A stretch of DNA of 11,426 nt from Pseudomonadota bacterium (GTDB lineage: Bacteria > Bdellovibrionota_C > UBA2361 > OMIW01): contig OMIW01000038.1 of assembly GCA_900299205.1 (NCBI GenBank), positions 1 to 11,426 of the forward strand. The letters run 5' to 3'. The position numbers and the translations under genes are program-made. Shown piece by piece: positions 1-7,307 of the stretch. The notes beneath the pieces are model-generated. The model saw nothing but the letters and a program-made list of their open reading frames with translations. It ran no database searches and was not told the DNA's origin. Numbering within the stretch: position 1 is the first letter of the stretch; every line of letters begins with the position of its first letter.

Positions 1-62
1 AAGTAGGGGGGTGAAGAAGGGGGGCCGCTATCGAGTCGATGAGCGATATCAAAAGGTAGTGT

Positions 63-87
63 GCTCTTCAGTGCCGAAGAGCTTTCT
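63..87 (+). terminator. Possible weak intrinsic terminator
   Basis: GCTCTTC (63-69) and GAAGAGC (76-82) form a perfect 7-bp stem around a 6-base loop AGTGCC, followed by TTTCT. The short, interrupted T-tract makes this a weak terminator at best. It could end a plus-strand gene left of the window, or be a chance hairpin. Confidence 0.3.
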
Positions 88-199
88 AGAAACAACATCG
101 AGCAAGTCGGGGTGGTGTGACACCTCGGGAGGCTCGGCGCGAAAACAAGCAGGATTTGGGCGGATTATGCAGTGGTGGTTGAAAAGTTAAGTCAATCCG

Positions 200-226
200 G
201 TTTGGACGGGCAACCACCGTCCAAAC
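200..226. repeat. Perfect 10-bp inverted repeat in the hpd leader
   Basis: GTTTGGACGG (200-209) and CCGTCCAAAC (217-226) are exact reverse complements around a 7-base loop. No T-run follows on either strand, so it does not look like a terminator. Bases 211-218 (CAACCACC) can instead pair with GGTGGTTG at 174-181, so two mutually exclusive structures are possible. It may be an operator or an RNA leader structure for hpd, which starts 206 bases downstream. Confidence 0.5.
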
Positions 227-432
227 ACGCACAATGATGGGTGGTAAATCCGATGGGGGGTATTTCAGGAACGGTATGCCAGCCCCCCGCCCCCTAGAAA
301 CCCCATTGAGCCGCTCGCTCCGACATGCTAGAGAGGTCGCGCGTCGTAAGGCTCTGTAGACGACGCTTTGTAACAAGCTGCGGGGGGGAGGGTGTCGGTC
401 CTCCTTCTCCGCACCTCTCGAGGAAAATTGCT

Positions 433-1602
433 ATGTCGCTATCAATACCCACGGTAACATGCCAATCGATCGTTCCCACAGCCGATGCTGCCACCCGCGC
501 AGGGGGGGAGGTGGCGATCGAGGATTTTGATTGCGTCGAGATCTACTGCGAGTCGGCAAAACAGCTCACCTTTATGCTCTCTCACGGGTTTGGCTTTCGT
601 CCGGTTGGGTACAAGGGGCCTGAAACGGGATGTCGCGATTCGGTCAGTTATGTTCTCCGACAGGGTACTGTTCAGCTCGTGGTGACATCGTACCTGACCC
701 CGGCGAGTCCTATCGCGCATTTTGTCGCGACCCACGGCACTGCGGTTCGCGACGTAGCCTATCGGGTGCCCGACTGCGAGGCGGCTTATTACGCTGCGCT
801 TTCGCGCGGGGCGCAGAGTGCGGAGGCTCCGGCTGCGTGGTCTGATGAGCATGGTTTTGTAAAGCGGGCTGCGATCCGCACCTACGGTGAGACGATTCAC
901 TCGTTTGTCGAGCGCTCCTCGTACGCAGGACTTTTCTGGCCTGGGTACGTTCCCTTTTCGACAGCATTCCCGGATATGGTTGATGTCGCTGAAGCAGGGA
1001 TTCAGCGAATCGATCACGTTGTTGGCAATGTCGAACTGGGAAAGATGGATGAGTGGGTTCGATTCTATGAGGAGGTGCTTGGCTTCTCCCAGTTTAAGCA
1101 TTTTACCGATGCTGATATTTCAACCGAGTATTCAGCGCTCATGTCCAAGGTAATGTCGGGTGGTTCAGGAAAGATCAAAATGCCGATCAACGAGCCAGCG
1201 CAGGGGAGGCGCAAGTCGCAGATTGAGGAGTATCTTGATTTCAACGGTGGCCCGGGGGTTCAACATATTGCTTTTCAAACCAACGATATACTCGGAGTGG
1301 TAGAAAGACTCCGCCAGCGAGGGGTTCGATTCCTGCGGGTGCCAAAAACGTATTACGACGAAGTCCCCCATCGGGTCGGGGGGATAAAGGAAGATCTCGA
1401 GCGGATAGCGGGGCTCGGTGTTCTGGTTGATCGCGATGAGGATGGGTATCTGCTTCAAATTTTCACCAAAACGATACACGATCGCCCGACCCTCTTCTTT
1501 GAGATCATCCAGCGCGAGGGGTCTCAGGGATTTGGCAAGGGGAATTTTAAGGCGCTTTTCGAGGCGATCGAGCGCGAGCAGCAGGCTCGGGGGAATTTGT
1601 AG
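433..1602 (+). CDS. hpd: 4-hydroxyphenylpyruvate dioxygenase
   Basis: A cytoplasmic Fe(II) enzyme that converts 4-hydroxyphenylpyruvate and O2 to homogentisate and CO2, in tyrosine degradation and as a source of homogentisate-derived pigments or quinones. The 389-residue product has the usual two VOC-type halves (about 25-150 and 190-360). The C-terminal half shows the metal ligands His195 (RIDHVVGN), His278 (GVQHIAF) and Glu357 (LFFEIIQREG), followed by the family's conserved GFGKGNFKALFEAIE tail. The frame is open upstream to an ATG at 325, but the ATG at 433 is preferred: AGGA lies 8 bases before it and the length then fits the family. No homogentisate dioxygenase or other tyrosine-pathway gene is in the window. 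The next two same-strand genes look like envelope enzymes, so co-transcription may be positional only. Family assignment is very secure. Confidence 0.96.
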   Translation: MSLSIPTVTCQSIVPTADAATRAGGEVAIEDFDCVEIYCESAKQLTFMLSHGFGFRPVGYKGPETGCRDSVSYVLRQGTVQLVVTSYLTPASPIAHFVATHGTAVRDVAYRVPDCEAAYYAALSRGAQSAEAPAAWSDEHGFVKRAAIRTYGETIHSFVERSSYAGLFWPGYVPFSTAFPDMVDVAEAGIQRIDHVVGNVELGKMDEWVRFYEEVLGFSQFKHFTDADISTEYSALMSKVMSGGSGKIKMPINEPAQGRRKSQIEEYLDFNGGPGVQHIAFQTNDILGVVERLRQRGVRFLRVPKTYYDEVPHRVGGIKEDLERIAGLGVLVDRDEDGYLLQIFTKTIHDRPTLFFEIIQREGSQGFGKGNFKALFEAIEREQQARGNL

Positions 1603-1699
1603 GGCTTAAATGGGGGGTCGGGCGAATGCTCACTGCATGGTACGATGGGGGCGTTGGTTCTCGTTTGTTCAGCCGCCACGCTTCGACCCTCACGCCTGT

Positions 1700-2698
1700 A
1701 TGACCTCAACCGAATCTTTCGCTACCCTACCTCCCTTCCGTGCGGGTGGTATCCCCGCATCGCTTTCAGTCGTCTGTCCTTGCTATAACGAGGAGGAGGT
1801 TCTCTCGGAGCTCCACCGTCGTCTTGTGGCAGTTATCGCCACCTGTGGCATCCCCACTGTTGAAGTCCTTCTCGTGGACGATGGGAGCCGCGATGCGACG
1901 TGGCCGATGATTCAGCAGCTTGCGGAGCGAGACTCACGAATTCGGGCGATCAAACTCTCGCGCAATTTCGGTCATCAACTCGCCCTTACCTGTGGTCTCG
2001 ATAGATGTCAGGGGGATGTGGTGCTGATTATCGATGCCGATCTGCAGGATCCTCCCGAGCTGCTCATGCCGATGCTTGAGAAGATGCGGGAGGGTTTCGA
2101 TGTCGTCTACGGAGTGCGTCGTCGTCGTGAAGGCGAGTCGCCGTCGAAGCGATTCTTTGCGTACGCGTTTTATCGCATTCTCAGTAGAGTCACCGGCGTC
2201 GCTATCCCCGCAGACACAGGCGACTTCAGGCTGGTGAGCCGTCGCGCCCTCAATACCCTGCTACAGCTGCGGGAGCGGCACCGTTTTGTGCGCGGGATGG
2301 TTCCGTGGATTGGATATAAGCAGGCACCTATAGTCTATGATCGGCCGCAACGATTCGCGGGGGAGACAAAATACCCGTTCCGTAAGTCGCTCAAACTCGC
2401 ATTTGATGCAATTACCTCGTTCTCAACGCACCCCCTGAGGCTCGCATCGTATCTGGGGCTGGGAGTGTCAGGATTTGCGTTCCTTTACATCGTCGTGGTT
2501 GTCGTCTTGAAGTTATGTGGGATTAACTTCCCGGGGTATACCTCCTTGATGGCCTCGATACTTCTCCTTGGGGGGGTGCAGCTCGTCGTTCTCGGGATTG
2601 TAGGCGAATATGTGGGGCGCATCTTCGAGCAAGGACAGAATAGGCCCCTCTATATCGTTGATGATGAAGTGGGTCAGCCTGCTCATAAAGACGTATAA
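1700..2698 (+). CDS. Family 2 glycosyltransferase, polyprenyl-phosphate sugar transferase type
   Basis: Predicted to move a sugar from a nucleotide sugar to a polyprenyl phosphate on the inner face of the membrane, as DPM1, GtrB and ArnC relatives do. In the 332-residue form the GT-A core shows SVVCPCYNEEE (23-33), VDDGS (59-63), the DADLQD metal/nucleotide motif (112-117), and the acceptor-side TGDFRL segment (173-178). Two membrane helices follow, at about 251-270 and 282-303, then the typical GEYVGRIFEQGQNRPLYIV end. The start is uncertain. ATG 1700 puts the core at the usual distance from the N-terminus but has no clear ribosome site; ATG 1610 would add 30 residues unlike the family and sits 7 bases after the hpd stop. 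The sugar and acceptor cannot be told from sequence. The oxidoreductase 49 bases downstream is the likely partner. Confidence 0.9.
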   Translation: MTSTESFATLPPFRAGGIPASLSVVCPCYNEEEVLSELHRRLVAVIATCGIPTVEVLLVDDGSRDATWPMIQQLAERDSRIRAIKLSRNFGHQLALTCGLDRCQGDVVLIIDADLQDPPELLMPMLEKMREGFDVVYGVRRRREGESPSKRFFAYAFYRILSRVTGVAIPADTGDFRLVSRRALNTLLQLRERHRFVRGMVPWIGYKQAPIVYDRPQRFAGETKYPFRKSLKLAFDAITSFSTHPLRLASYLGLGVSGFAFLYIVVVVVLKLCGINFPGYTSLMASILLLGGVQLVVLGIVGEYVGRIFEQGQNRPLYIVDDEVGQPAHKDV

Positions 2699-2747
2699 GT
2701 GATACCCAAAGAGAGAGAAAAAAAGAGAGGGCCCAACGGATCGAACC

Positions 2748-4067
2748 ATGACGAAGCAAATTGCAATTATCGGGGGTGGCTACGGAGGATTATCGGCGGC
2801 GTACGATCTCGCTCGGAGCGGTTTTTCAGTGACGATCTATGAGGCAGAGCCGAGTTTGGGGGGGCTCGCGGGAAGCTTTGAGCTCTCCTCGGGGGTGTGG
2901 CTCGAAAAGTTTTATCACCACTGGTTTTCCAGTGATCGGGCGATCATGGACTGGTTACGAGAGATCGGGGCAGGGGATCTTATCGAGGAGAAATCCTCAC
3001 AAACGGGGCTCTACTACGCAAATTCAATCTTTCGGCTCTCGAGTCCGTTCGACCTTCTCTCGTTTTCTCCCTTACCGCTCATCGACAGGATTCGCACCGG
3101 TCTGATGGTCCTTGCAGCCCGTAGGGTACGGGATTGGCGCACCCTCGAGCAGGAGAGCGCTGAGGAGTGGATTCGTCGTCTCGCTGGGCGGCGTAGCTTT
3201 GAGGTGATCTGGTGCCCCCTTCTTAAGGGGAAATTCGGCGCAGTGTGGCGCGATGTCGCAGCGGTTTGGTTTTGGAACAAGATGAAGCTACGAGGGGGAA
3301 GCCGTGGCAAGGGAGCAAAAGAGACGCTCTTTTATCTTCGGGGAGGTTTTCGGGCCGCTCTTGAGCGAATCGAGGTGACGCTGAGGACACTGGGAGTCGC
3401 GATCTGCTGCGGAGAGTCAGTTGCGCGGATTGAGCGAAAGGAGGCGGGGGATATCCAGGTCGTTACCACCAGCGGGGTGCACCACTTTGATGCGGTGCTG
3501 GTTACCACTCCGCTACCGCCGTTCCTCTCGATGGTCCCTTCACTCCCCGAAGAGTATCGCTCGCGGTGCGCGCAGATTCCGTTTCTCGGTAATGTGTGTT
3601 TGGTTCTTCGACTGAGGCGCAGCCTCTCTTCAACCTACTGGCTGAACGTTGCTGATAGTGCATTTCCGTTTGTTGGAGTTATTGAACACACTAATTTCGA
3701 CAGTCCGGAGCAGTACGGTGGCGAACATATCGCCTATCTGTCCAAGTATCTTCCAACAACAGATCCCCTGTATCACATGGGAGACGAAGAACTCGTCCAA
3801 TATACCATTCCGCACCTCCAAAGACTCTTTCCCGAGTTCGCGCCCGATTGGATCATCGGCTCGTCGGTATGGCGAGCACAGTACAGTCAGCCTGTTGTCA
3901 TCAAAAACTATTCTTCGCTGATTCCCCCGTTTCGTACCCCGATTGAAGGGATCTGGCTCTCGACGATGGCGCAGATTTACCCGGAGGATCGAGGAACGAA
4001 CTACGCGGTCCAGTACGGAAGACGGGTCGCAGCAGAGATGGCAGCATCTCTGGGCACGACCTCGTGA
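2748..4067 (+). CDS. FAD-dependent oxidoreductase, protoporphyrinogen-oxidase/amine-oxidase-like
   Basis: A flavoprotein of 439 residues. The N-terminal Rossmann motif is IIGGGYGG (7-14), with Glu32 (IYEAE) placed to bind the ADP ribose and the GG doublet at 38-39 that follows in this class. The sequence after it (EKFYHHWF, PLLKGKFG, FYLRGGF, then a C-terminal IYPEDRGTNYAV flavin-binding segment) matches the widespread NAD(P)/FAD-dependent group often labelled protoporphyrinogen-oxidase-like or UDP-galactopyranose-mutase-like. No tyrosine- or haem-related residues allow a narrower call. The gene follows the glycosyltransferase by 49 bases, with a purine-rich spacer and only a weak ribosome site (CGGA 7-10 bases before ATG). 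Such flavoproteins are often seen next to family 2 glycosyltransferases, so a role in lipid-linked sugar or isoprenoid modification is inferred. True HemG/HemY activity is unlikely without other haem genes nearby. Confidence 0.85.
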   Translation: MTKQIAIIGGGYGGLSAAYDLARSGFSVTIYEAEPSLGGLAGSFELSSGVWLEKFYHHWFSSDRAIMDWLREIGAGDLIEEKSSQTGLYYANSIFRLSSPFDLLSFSPLPLIDRIRTGLMVLAARRVRDWRTLEQESAEEWIRRLAGRRSFEVIWCPLLKGKFGAVWRDVAAVWFWNKMKLRGGSRGKGAKETLFYLRGGFRAALERIEVTLRTLGVAICCGESVARIERKEAGDIQVVTTSGVHHFDAVLVTTPLPPFLSMVPSLPEEYRSRCAQIPFLGNVCLVLRLRRSLSSTYWLNVADSAFPFVGVIEHTNFDSPEQYGGEHIAYLSKYLPTTDPLYHMGDEELVQYTIPHLQRLFPEFAPDWIIGSSVWRAQYSQPVVIKNYSSLIPPFRTPIEGIWLSTMAQIYPEDRGTNYAVQYGRRVAAEMAASLGTTS

Positions 4068-4092
4068 GAATTCGCCGGGGCCGCGAATTCTC
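4066..4092. terminator. Perfect hairpin at the convergent junction, possible bidirectional terminator
   Basis: GAGAATTCGC (4066-4075) and GCGAATTCTC (4083-4092) form a perfect 10-bp stem with a 7-base loop. It starts inside the TGA stop of the flavoprotein gene and lies between it and the convergent Cfa-like gene. No T-run follows on either strand, so if it terminates transcription it does so atypically. It may mainly protect the mRNA 3' end. A smaller 5-bp hairpin, GGCTA/TAGCC, follows at 4141-4158. Confidence 0.45.
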
Positions 4093-4198
4093 CAAATATG
4101 TGAAAGCGCGTGTCTCGGCCGCCTGGAGCAGCTATTTCAGGGCTAGTGAGAGATAGCCGCCATCTTGTGTTCAGTGAATCCGATTGTCCGTCTGAAGT

Positions 4199-5350
4199 TT
4201 ATCGTTCTTGCGCTTTCCGATACACCATCTGATAGACCTGAACCATCCGTGAGCGGAACAGAGCTGCGCACGACATCAGATAAAAGCGCCACATCCGCTG
4301 AAACCGTTCATCGTACCGCGCATCGAGCGTTGACCACCGCGAGGAAATATTTTGGTCCCACGCCATTAATGTTTTGTCGTAGCTGTCACCGAGATTGTCC
4401 AGATGTTCGAGGATGAATGACGAGCGGGCCGGGGTCGCCAACTCTGGTAGAGTGGGCAGATAGCCGTTAGGGAAAATATATCTCAAAATCCAGAGGAGAA
4501 ATTCATCAACGCGGGGAGATGAATACCGAGTTGCCGTCTCGGACGAGATCGCCTGAAGGGCAAAGATTCCATCGGGTTCGAGGGCGCGGTAGACCGCATC
4601 GAAGAACGCGCCGAGATTTTTTCTTCCTACCGCCTCGATCATCTCAATCGAGACGACCCTATCAAAGGTGCCGACCGGCTCGCGATAATCTTGCTCAAGG
4701 ATCGTGACTGGTAGACCTGCGCACCGTTTTCTTGCGTACACTGCCTGCTCCCGGGAGATGGTGACCCCTGTCACCGAAACTCCATACTCGCGTGCCGCAA
4801 ACTCCGCGAAGTTACCCCAACCGCAGCCGATATCGAGGATCGTCATCCCCACCTTGAGCTCGAGCTTTTGGCAGAGGAGCTCAAGCTTGGCTCGCTGAGC
4901 TTCTTCGAGATTTTTTGCTCCTCGCCAGACCCCGCAAGTGTAGGTCATGGAGCGATCCAGCATCGCCTCAAAGAGATCGTTGCCGAGGTCATAATGGCGG
5001 TGAGCAACCTGAAGCCCCCGAATCCCGTGCTGAAGATTGGCCAGACGAGATGCAGCCAGGTACCGAAAAAGTCGGAGGTGCCTGGCTATCTTCCGAGAAA
5101 GAGGTAGCTCTCCTTGAGGGTCATTCTGAGCCGTAAAGAGCCCGACCATCGTCTCGTCTAGTTGATGTGTAGACCAGCGACCATCCATGAACGCTTCACC
5201 GAGAAGGTCGATGCCTTCACGGGCGATTGCCTCAATTTCAGAGAGTGGGGTGGCGGCGACGGGCGACGATGCGGCGGGAGATGGGTGAGAGGCTGAGGAT
5301 GCGGAGTCGGAGGCGAGAGCGGCCGAGCCGTGAGAGAGGTAGTCGGTCAT
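4199..5350 (-). CDS. cfa: Cyclopropane-fatty-acyl-phospholipid synthase-like SAM methyltransferase
   Basis: The family transfers a methyl(ene) group from S-adenosylmethionine to the double bond of an unsaturated acyl chain in membrane phospholipid. The product has 383 residues, close to the 382 of E. coli Cfa. SAM motif I is ILDIGCGWGN (171-180). Cys139 (MTYTCGVW), Glu239 (EMIEAVG) and Tyr324 (DSYDKTLMAW) match E. coli active-site residues. The bicarbonate-binding His266 of E. coli aligns with Gln266 (FALQAIS). The start at 5350 is fixed by AAAGGAG 4-5 bases upstream; an ATG at 5377 lacks such a site. The first 35 residues are an Ala/Ser/Pro-rich tail. It faces the flavoprotein gene tail to tail and is divergent from the RRM gene. 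A methyltransferase making a branched or unsaturated-methyl chain rather than a ring is a real alternative. Confidence 0.9.
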   Translation of the reverse strand: MTDYLSHGSAALASDSASSASHPSPAASSPVAATPLSEIEAIAREGIDLLGEAFMDGRWSTHQLDETMVGLFTAQNDPQGELPLSRKIARHLRLFRYLAASRLANLQHGIRGLQVAHRHYDLGNDLFEAMLDRSMTYTCGVWRGAKNLEEAQRAKLELLCQKLELKVGMTILDIGCGWGNFAEFAAREYGVSVTGVTISREQAVYARKRCAGLPVTILEQDYREPVGTFDRVVSIEMIEAVGRKNLGAFFDAVYRALEPDGIFALQAISSETATRYSSPRVDEFLLWILRYIFPNGYLPTLPELATPARSSFILEHLDNLGDSYDKTLMAWDQNISSRWSTLDARYDERFQRMWRFYLMSCAALFRSRMVQVYQMVYRKAQER

Positions 5351-5354
5351 GGGT

Positions 5355-5361
5355 CTCCTTT
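5355..5361 (-). promoter_or_regulatory. Ribosome binding site of the Cfa-like gene
   Basis: Read on the minus strand this is AAAGGAG, four bases before the ATG at 5350. It is one of the best Shine-Dalgarno matches in the window and decides the start against the in-frame ATG at 5377. Confidence 0.8.
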
Positions 5362-5512
5362 GATGATACGAATGCACGGGGGGGGAGGTTTGGACTCGAG
5401 TATAGACAAAATTCTTCGGGGGTAGCTAGGGGCGTAGAAAGTGGAAATAAGAAGGCCAGAGGATATTTTTCTGAATGTCAATAGGGATTTGAGTCGAGTG
5501 GCCGGTATTTAG

Positions 5513-5539
5513 TTGAACGAGGAGCGATTATCGTATACT
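5513..5539 (+). promoter_or_regulatory. Candidate promoter of the RRM gene
   Basis: TTGAAC (5513-5518) and TATACT (5534-5539) resemble sigma70 -35 and -10 boxes, though the 15-base spacing is short. Transcription from here would give a leader of roughly 235 bases. The -10 box overlaps the palindrome at 5537-5550, which suggests an operator. Confidence 0.4.
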
Positions 5540-5550
5540 ATCATGATAGT
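5537..5550. promoter_or_regulatory. 14-bp perfect palindrome, candidate operator
   Basis: ACTATCATGATAGT is its own reverse complement and covers the end of the predicted -10 box and the likely transcription start. A dimeric repressor site is the simplest reading. It is flanked by two pairs of inverted repeats: GAACGAG (5515-5521) with CTCGTTC (5569-5575), and GAGCGATTATC (5522-5532) with GATAACGCTC (5581-5590, one base shorter). Confidence 0.45.
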
Positions 5551-5613
5551 TTACTGCTGCTCGGTGAACTCGTTCATTCGGATAACGCTCGCAGGTATTT
5601 AGATGAAAAGGTG

Positions 5614-5634
5614 GTTCGGAAGGGATTTCCGAAC
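5614..5634 (+). repeat. Hairpin in the RRM gene leader
   Basis: GTTCGGAA (5614-5621) and TTCCGAAC (5627-5634) pair perfectly around a 5-base loop GGGAT. There is no T-run, so it is probably a structural element of the leader RNA rather than a terminator. Confidence 0.45.
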
Positions 5635-5676
5635 GCTCATTGTCCAAGCGCCGTCAGTCATGTTCCAGTCGAGTTT

Positions 5677-5778
5677 TTAGGCCTCAGTATTCGGAAAAAT
5701 CGGGTGTTCATGGCACGTTGCCGGGTTGGTACGAGTCATTGGCACGTTCTAGCAAGTAGTAGTCTCTCAGAGGCCTAA
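5677..5778 (+). promoter_or_regulatory. Long-range inverted repeat covering the RRM gene ribosome site
   Basis: TTAGGCCTC (5677-5685) is the exact reverse complement of GAGGCCTAA (5770-5778). The second arm includes the GAGG of the Shine-Dalgarno sequence AGAGG (5769-5773), 9 bases before the ATG. Pairing would hide the ribosome site. Between the arms a 9-base sequence TGGCACGTT is repeated at 5711-5719 and 5740-5748. A temperature-responsive switch is a natural idea for this gene class, but this is inference. Confidence 0.4.
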
Positions 5779-5782
5779 TCGT

Positions 5783-6199
5783 ATGAAAAAATTGTATGTT
5801 GGAGGATTAGATTTCTCCATCACCGACGCGGAACTTCGTCAACTTTTCGAAGAGTTCTCCCCGGTCCTCTCGTGCGCGGTAATCCGTGATCGCGATACGG
5901 GTGAATCCCGTGGATTCGGATTTGTTGAGCTTGAAGATGAGCAGGCCGAAGCGGCTATTAGTGCTCTTGACGGAACAGAGTTCGCAGGAAGCCAGATCAA
6001 GGTCAACGAGGCTCGTCCAAAGCGCGATTTCGGCGATCGTCCTCCCCGCGATAACCGTGGTGGTGGTTACCGCTCGGGTGGCGGCGGTGGTGGTGGCTAT
6101 CGTTCGGGCGGTGGCTACGGCGGTGGGCGTTCCGATGGTCCGCGTCGTTCCGGTGGCGGTGGTGGCTACGGCGGCGGTGGACGGGGTGGTTCATACTAA
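5783..6199 (+). CDS. RRM glycine-rich RNA-binding protein
   Basis: A 138-residue cytoplasmic RNA-binding protein of the type found in cyanobacteria and some other bacteria, where several are cold-induced. One RRM spans residues 1 to about 78, with RNP2 LYVGGL (4-9) and RNP1 RGFGFVEL (43-50), both carrying the aromatic residues (Tyr5, Phe45, Phe47) that stack on RNA bases. A charged linker (78-91) follows, then a Gly/Arg/Ser/Tyr-rich tail (92-138) made of GGGYRSGG-like units, likely disordered and RNA-contacting. The start at 5783 fits both the beginning of the RRM and an AGAGG site. The gene stands alone, with its own long leader and a strong terminator. Its target RNAs cannot be inferred. 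A cold-shock or stress role would sit well beside a membrane-lipid-modifying gene read from the same divergent region. Confidence 0.93.
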   Translation: MKKLYVGGLDFSITDAELRQLFEEFSPVLSCAVIRDRDTGESRGFGFVELEDEQAEAAISALDGTEFAGSQIKVNEARPKRDFGDRPPRDNRGGGYRSGGGGGGGYRSGGGYGGGRSDGPRRSGGGGGYGGGGRGGSY

Positions 6200-6221
6200 G
6201 AGGCAACTCTGAGGAACCATG

Positions 6222-6237
6222 ACCTGATAAACCAGGT
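6222..6237 (+). repeat. Small hairpin downstream of the RRM gene
   Basis: ACCTG (6222-6226) and CAGGT (6233-6237) pair around ATAAAC, between the RRM stop codon and the main terminator. It may stabilise the mRNA end. Confidence 0.35.
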
Positions 6238-6254
6238 TCTCCGAAAAAAGCAAG

Positions 6255-6292
6255 AAAAGGGGGGGGCTAGTAACATGGCCGTCCCCCTTTTT
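6255..6292 (+). terminator. Strong intrinsic terminator of the RRM gene
   Basis: An A-run followed by a G-run (6255-6264) pairs with CCCCC and TTTTT (6283-6292). The stem continues inside as GGCTA (6265-6269) against TGGCC (6276-6280), with one G-U pair and a 6-base loop. The A-tract, GC stem and T-tract form a textbook terminator that can also work on the opposite strand. Confidence 0.9.
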
Positions 6293-6327
6293 GTTTCGCA
6301 TGTCGAGTATGGACGGGCTCCCTAAGA

Positions 6328-6360
6328 CCCTCTCCCCCTGAAAGGGCGAAGATGAGAGGG
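6328..6360. repeat. Inverted repeat between the RRM and secreted-protein genes
   Basis: CCCTCTC (6328-6334) and GAGAGGG (6354-6360) pair, with a possible inner CCC/GGG stem. A six-T run (6373-6378) follows 12 bases later. It could be a back-up terminator, but the distance to the T-run is too long for a confident call. Confidence 0.3.
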
Positions 6361-6393
6361 GTTTCAACGAGATTTTTTATTCATGATCCTATG

Positions 6394-6421
6394 TTGTTGC
6401 TCGGCGCCATGTGACTATAAC
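6394..6421 (+). promoter_or_regulatory. Candidate promoter of the secreted-protein gene
   Basis: TTGTTG (6394-6399) and TATAAC (6416-6421) are 16 bases apart, a plausible sigma70 pair. The transcript would begin near 6428, about 75 bases before the ATG. An AGGAGGAG just after the -10 box looks like a ribosome site but no start codon follows it. Confidence 0.45.
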
Positions 6422-6501
6422 AGGAGGAGTTTCGAAAACGGAGCGTCGAGACTGAGAAGCCAGAGGAGAGCTTTGGAGGTATCTTTGAAAAGGGATAAAA
6501 A

Positions 6502-6963
6502 ATGAAGAGAGTTGCTAATCGTTTTCTCATTGCGCTGTCGGTATTCGCGAGTGTGGAAATTGGGCCTGCGGTGGCTGAAGGTGTGGACCCTACCCCTACT
6601 CCGACCCCAACAGCGACAGCTCAGCCCAAAGGTCCGCTCTGTCCAGCAACTCAGGCATGCGTTTCTCAGCAGGTCCCCCAGGTCTTGCAGTCGTGCTTCG
6701 CTGCAGACGCTTCGTGCACACTGAAACAGTCGGATAGGTTTGCTCTTACTGCTGAGGATCTTGCAAACAGAGCGATAGCCTCGCGGAATTGTACCGAGTC
6801 AGAATTCCTGACCTCGAAGAAGAAGTGCAACTTCTGCTACCAAAGGGCAAAGAAGCCGTTGAGCTTGCGCGCTTCGGGCGTTCTCTTCCGCGGGTTGGTT
6901 GCCCAAGCGGTAAAAATAGTTGAGGCAAAAAGGGTCGAGGCGTGTTCGGGATTGAAGAAGTAG
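6502..6963 (+). CDS. Small secreted or periplasmic eight-cysteine protein with Thr-Pro linker
   Basis: A 153-residue protein not recognised as a known family. It starts with a signal peptide: basic MKRVANR, a hydrophobic stretch to about residue 18, and an A-V-A cleavage site before Glu26. No lipobox Cys is present, so it should be released into the periplasm or outside. Residues 30-40 are a TPTPTPT-type linker. The remaining ~110 residues carry eight cysteines (47, 53, 65, 72, 97, 109, 112, 148), an even number that suggests up to four disulfides; the C-x-x-C at 109-112 is the only close pair. The end is basic (GLKK). AGGGA lies 6 bases before the ATG. It appears monocistronic, with its own candidate promoter, and converges on the DUF1365 operon. 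Haem or metal binding cannot be claimed. Confidence 0.8.
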   Translation: MKRVANRFLIALSVFASVEIGPAVAEGVDPTPTPTPTATAQPKGPLCPATQACVSQQVPQVLQSCFAADASCTLKQSDRFALTAEDLANRAIASRNCTESEFLTSKKKCNFCYQRAKKPLSLRASGVLFRGLVAQAVKIVEAKRVEACSGLKK

Positions 6964-7105
6964 TTCATTCTGCAAGATCAGGTTGTTGATTTTGTAGAAC
7001 AGATACACACGGATAAAATCGTTGTTATCTTTATTTAATTCGCGTTTCTGAATGGCCGGCCCACCTTTGCCGCGCCATACGTCATCGATAATGGTCGCTG
7101 AAATT

Positions 7106-7139
7106 GCATCTCTCTGAGCTCTGACGCTCAGAGAGATGC
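7106..7139. repeat. Perfect 14-bp hairpin in the convergent gap
   Basis: GCATCTCTCTGAGC (7106-7119) and GCTCAGAGAGATGC (7126-7139) are exact reverse complements around a 6-base loop TCTGAC, extendable by two G-T pairs. A TTTTT run (7153-7157) begins 13 bases after the stem. It may act as a bidirectional terminator or mRNA-end barrier for the converging genes. Alternatives are a dispersed palindromic element or part of a small RNA. Confidence 0.6.
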
Positions 7140-7251
7140 GGAGGCGACTCTGTTTTTAGCGAGCAAAAAGGATTGCGTCGTCTGACTCAATTGGCCGAGA
7201 AGCTGCGTTCTTCGTGGAGACCTTTCTTTAAAGAGCGGGGATATCGCGAGC

Positions 7252-7293
7252 AGGGAAAGAAAAGAGGAAAGAAGGCAGAGGTGAGAGGGAGGA
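7252..7293. repeat. Purine-rich tract
   Basis: Forty-two bases contain only A and G except for C at 7276 and T at 7282 (plus strand). It lies just beyond the stop codon of the DUF1365 gene, whose transcript would be pyrimidine-rich here. No function is evident. Confidence 0.4.
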
Positions 7294-7307
7294 TCGTCTG
7301 CTTTTCA

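Larger units (their letters stand above)
1..432. other. Leader region before hpd, no gene called
   Basis: No convincing gene lies here. One plus-strand frame is open from the window edge to a TAA at 188-190, but its translation is not recognisable and it runs through a hairpin. The region holds three inverted repeats: 63-82, 200-226 and the pair 174-181/211-218. A clear sigma70 promoter was not found. It is most likely the 3' end of whatever lies to the left plus the promoter and leader of the hpd operon. Confidence 0.5.
5504..5607 (+). repeat. Pair of 14-base direct repeats, 90 bases apart
   Basis: GGTATTTAGTTGAA (5504-5517) and GGTATTTAGATGAA (5594-5607) differ at one base. They bracket the palindrome and the inverted-repeat arms described above, giving a symmetric block around the predicted promoter. 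Confidence 0.5.
5351..5782. other. Divergent intergenic region, repeat-rich, no gene
   Basis: These 432 bases separate the divergent Cfa-like and RRM genes and contain no credible reading frame. The left part should hold the Cfa-like promoter: on the minus strand a TATACT lies at 5399-5404 but without a convincing -35 partner, and a perfect TTGACA nearby has no -10 at the right distance. The right part holds the RRM promoter and a leader of over 200 bases with several repeats, listed separately. Confidence 0.6.
6964..7307. other. Convergent intergenic region, no gene called
   Basis: These 344 bases lie between the secreted-protein gene and the end of the DUF1365 gene. They hold a 14-bp hairpin (7106-7139) and a purine-rich tract (7252-7293). 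A minus-strand frame is open from 7155 into the secreted-protein gene but has no ATG and no ribosome site. No standard terminator with an adjacent T-run is visible for either flanking gene. Confidence 0.5.
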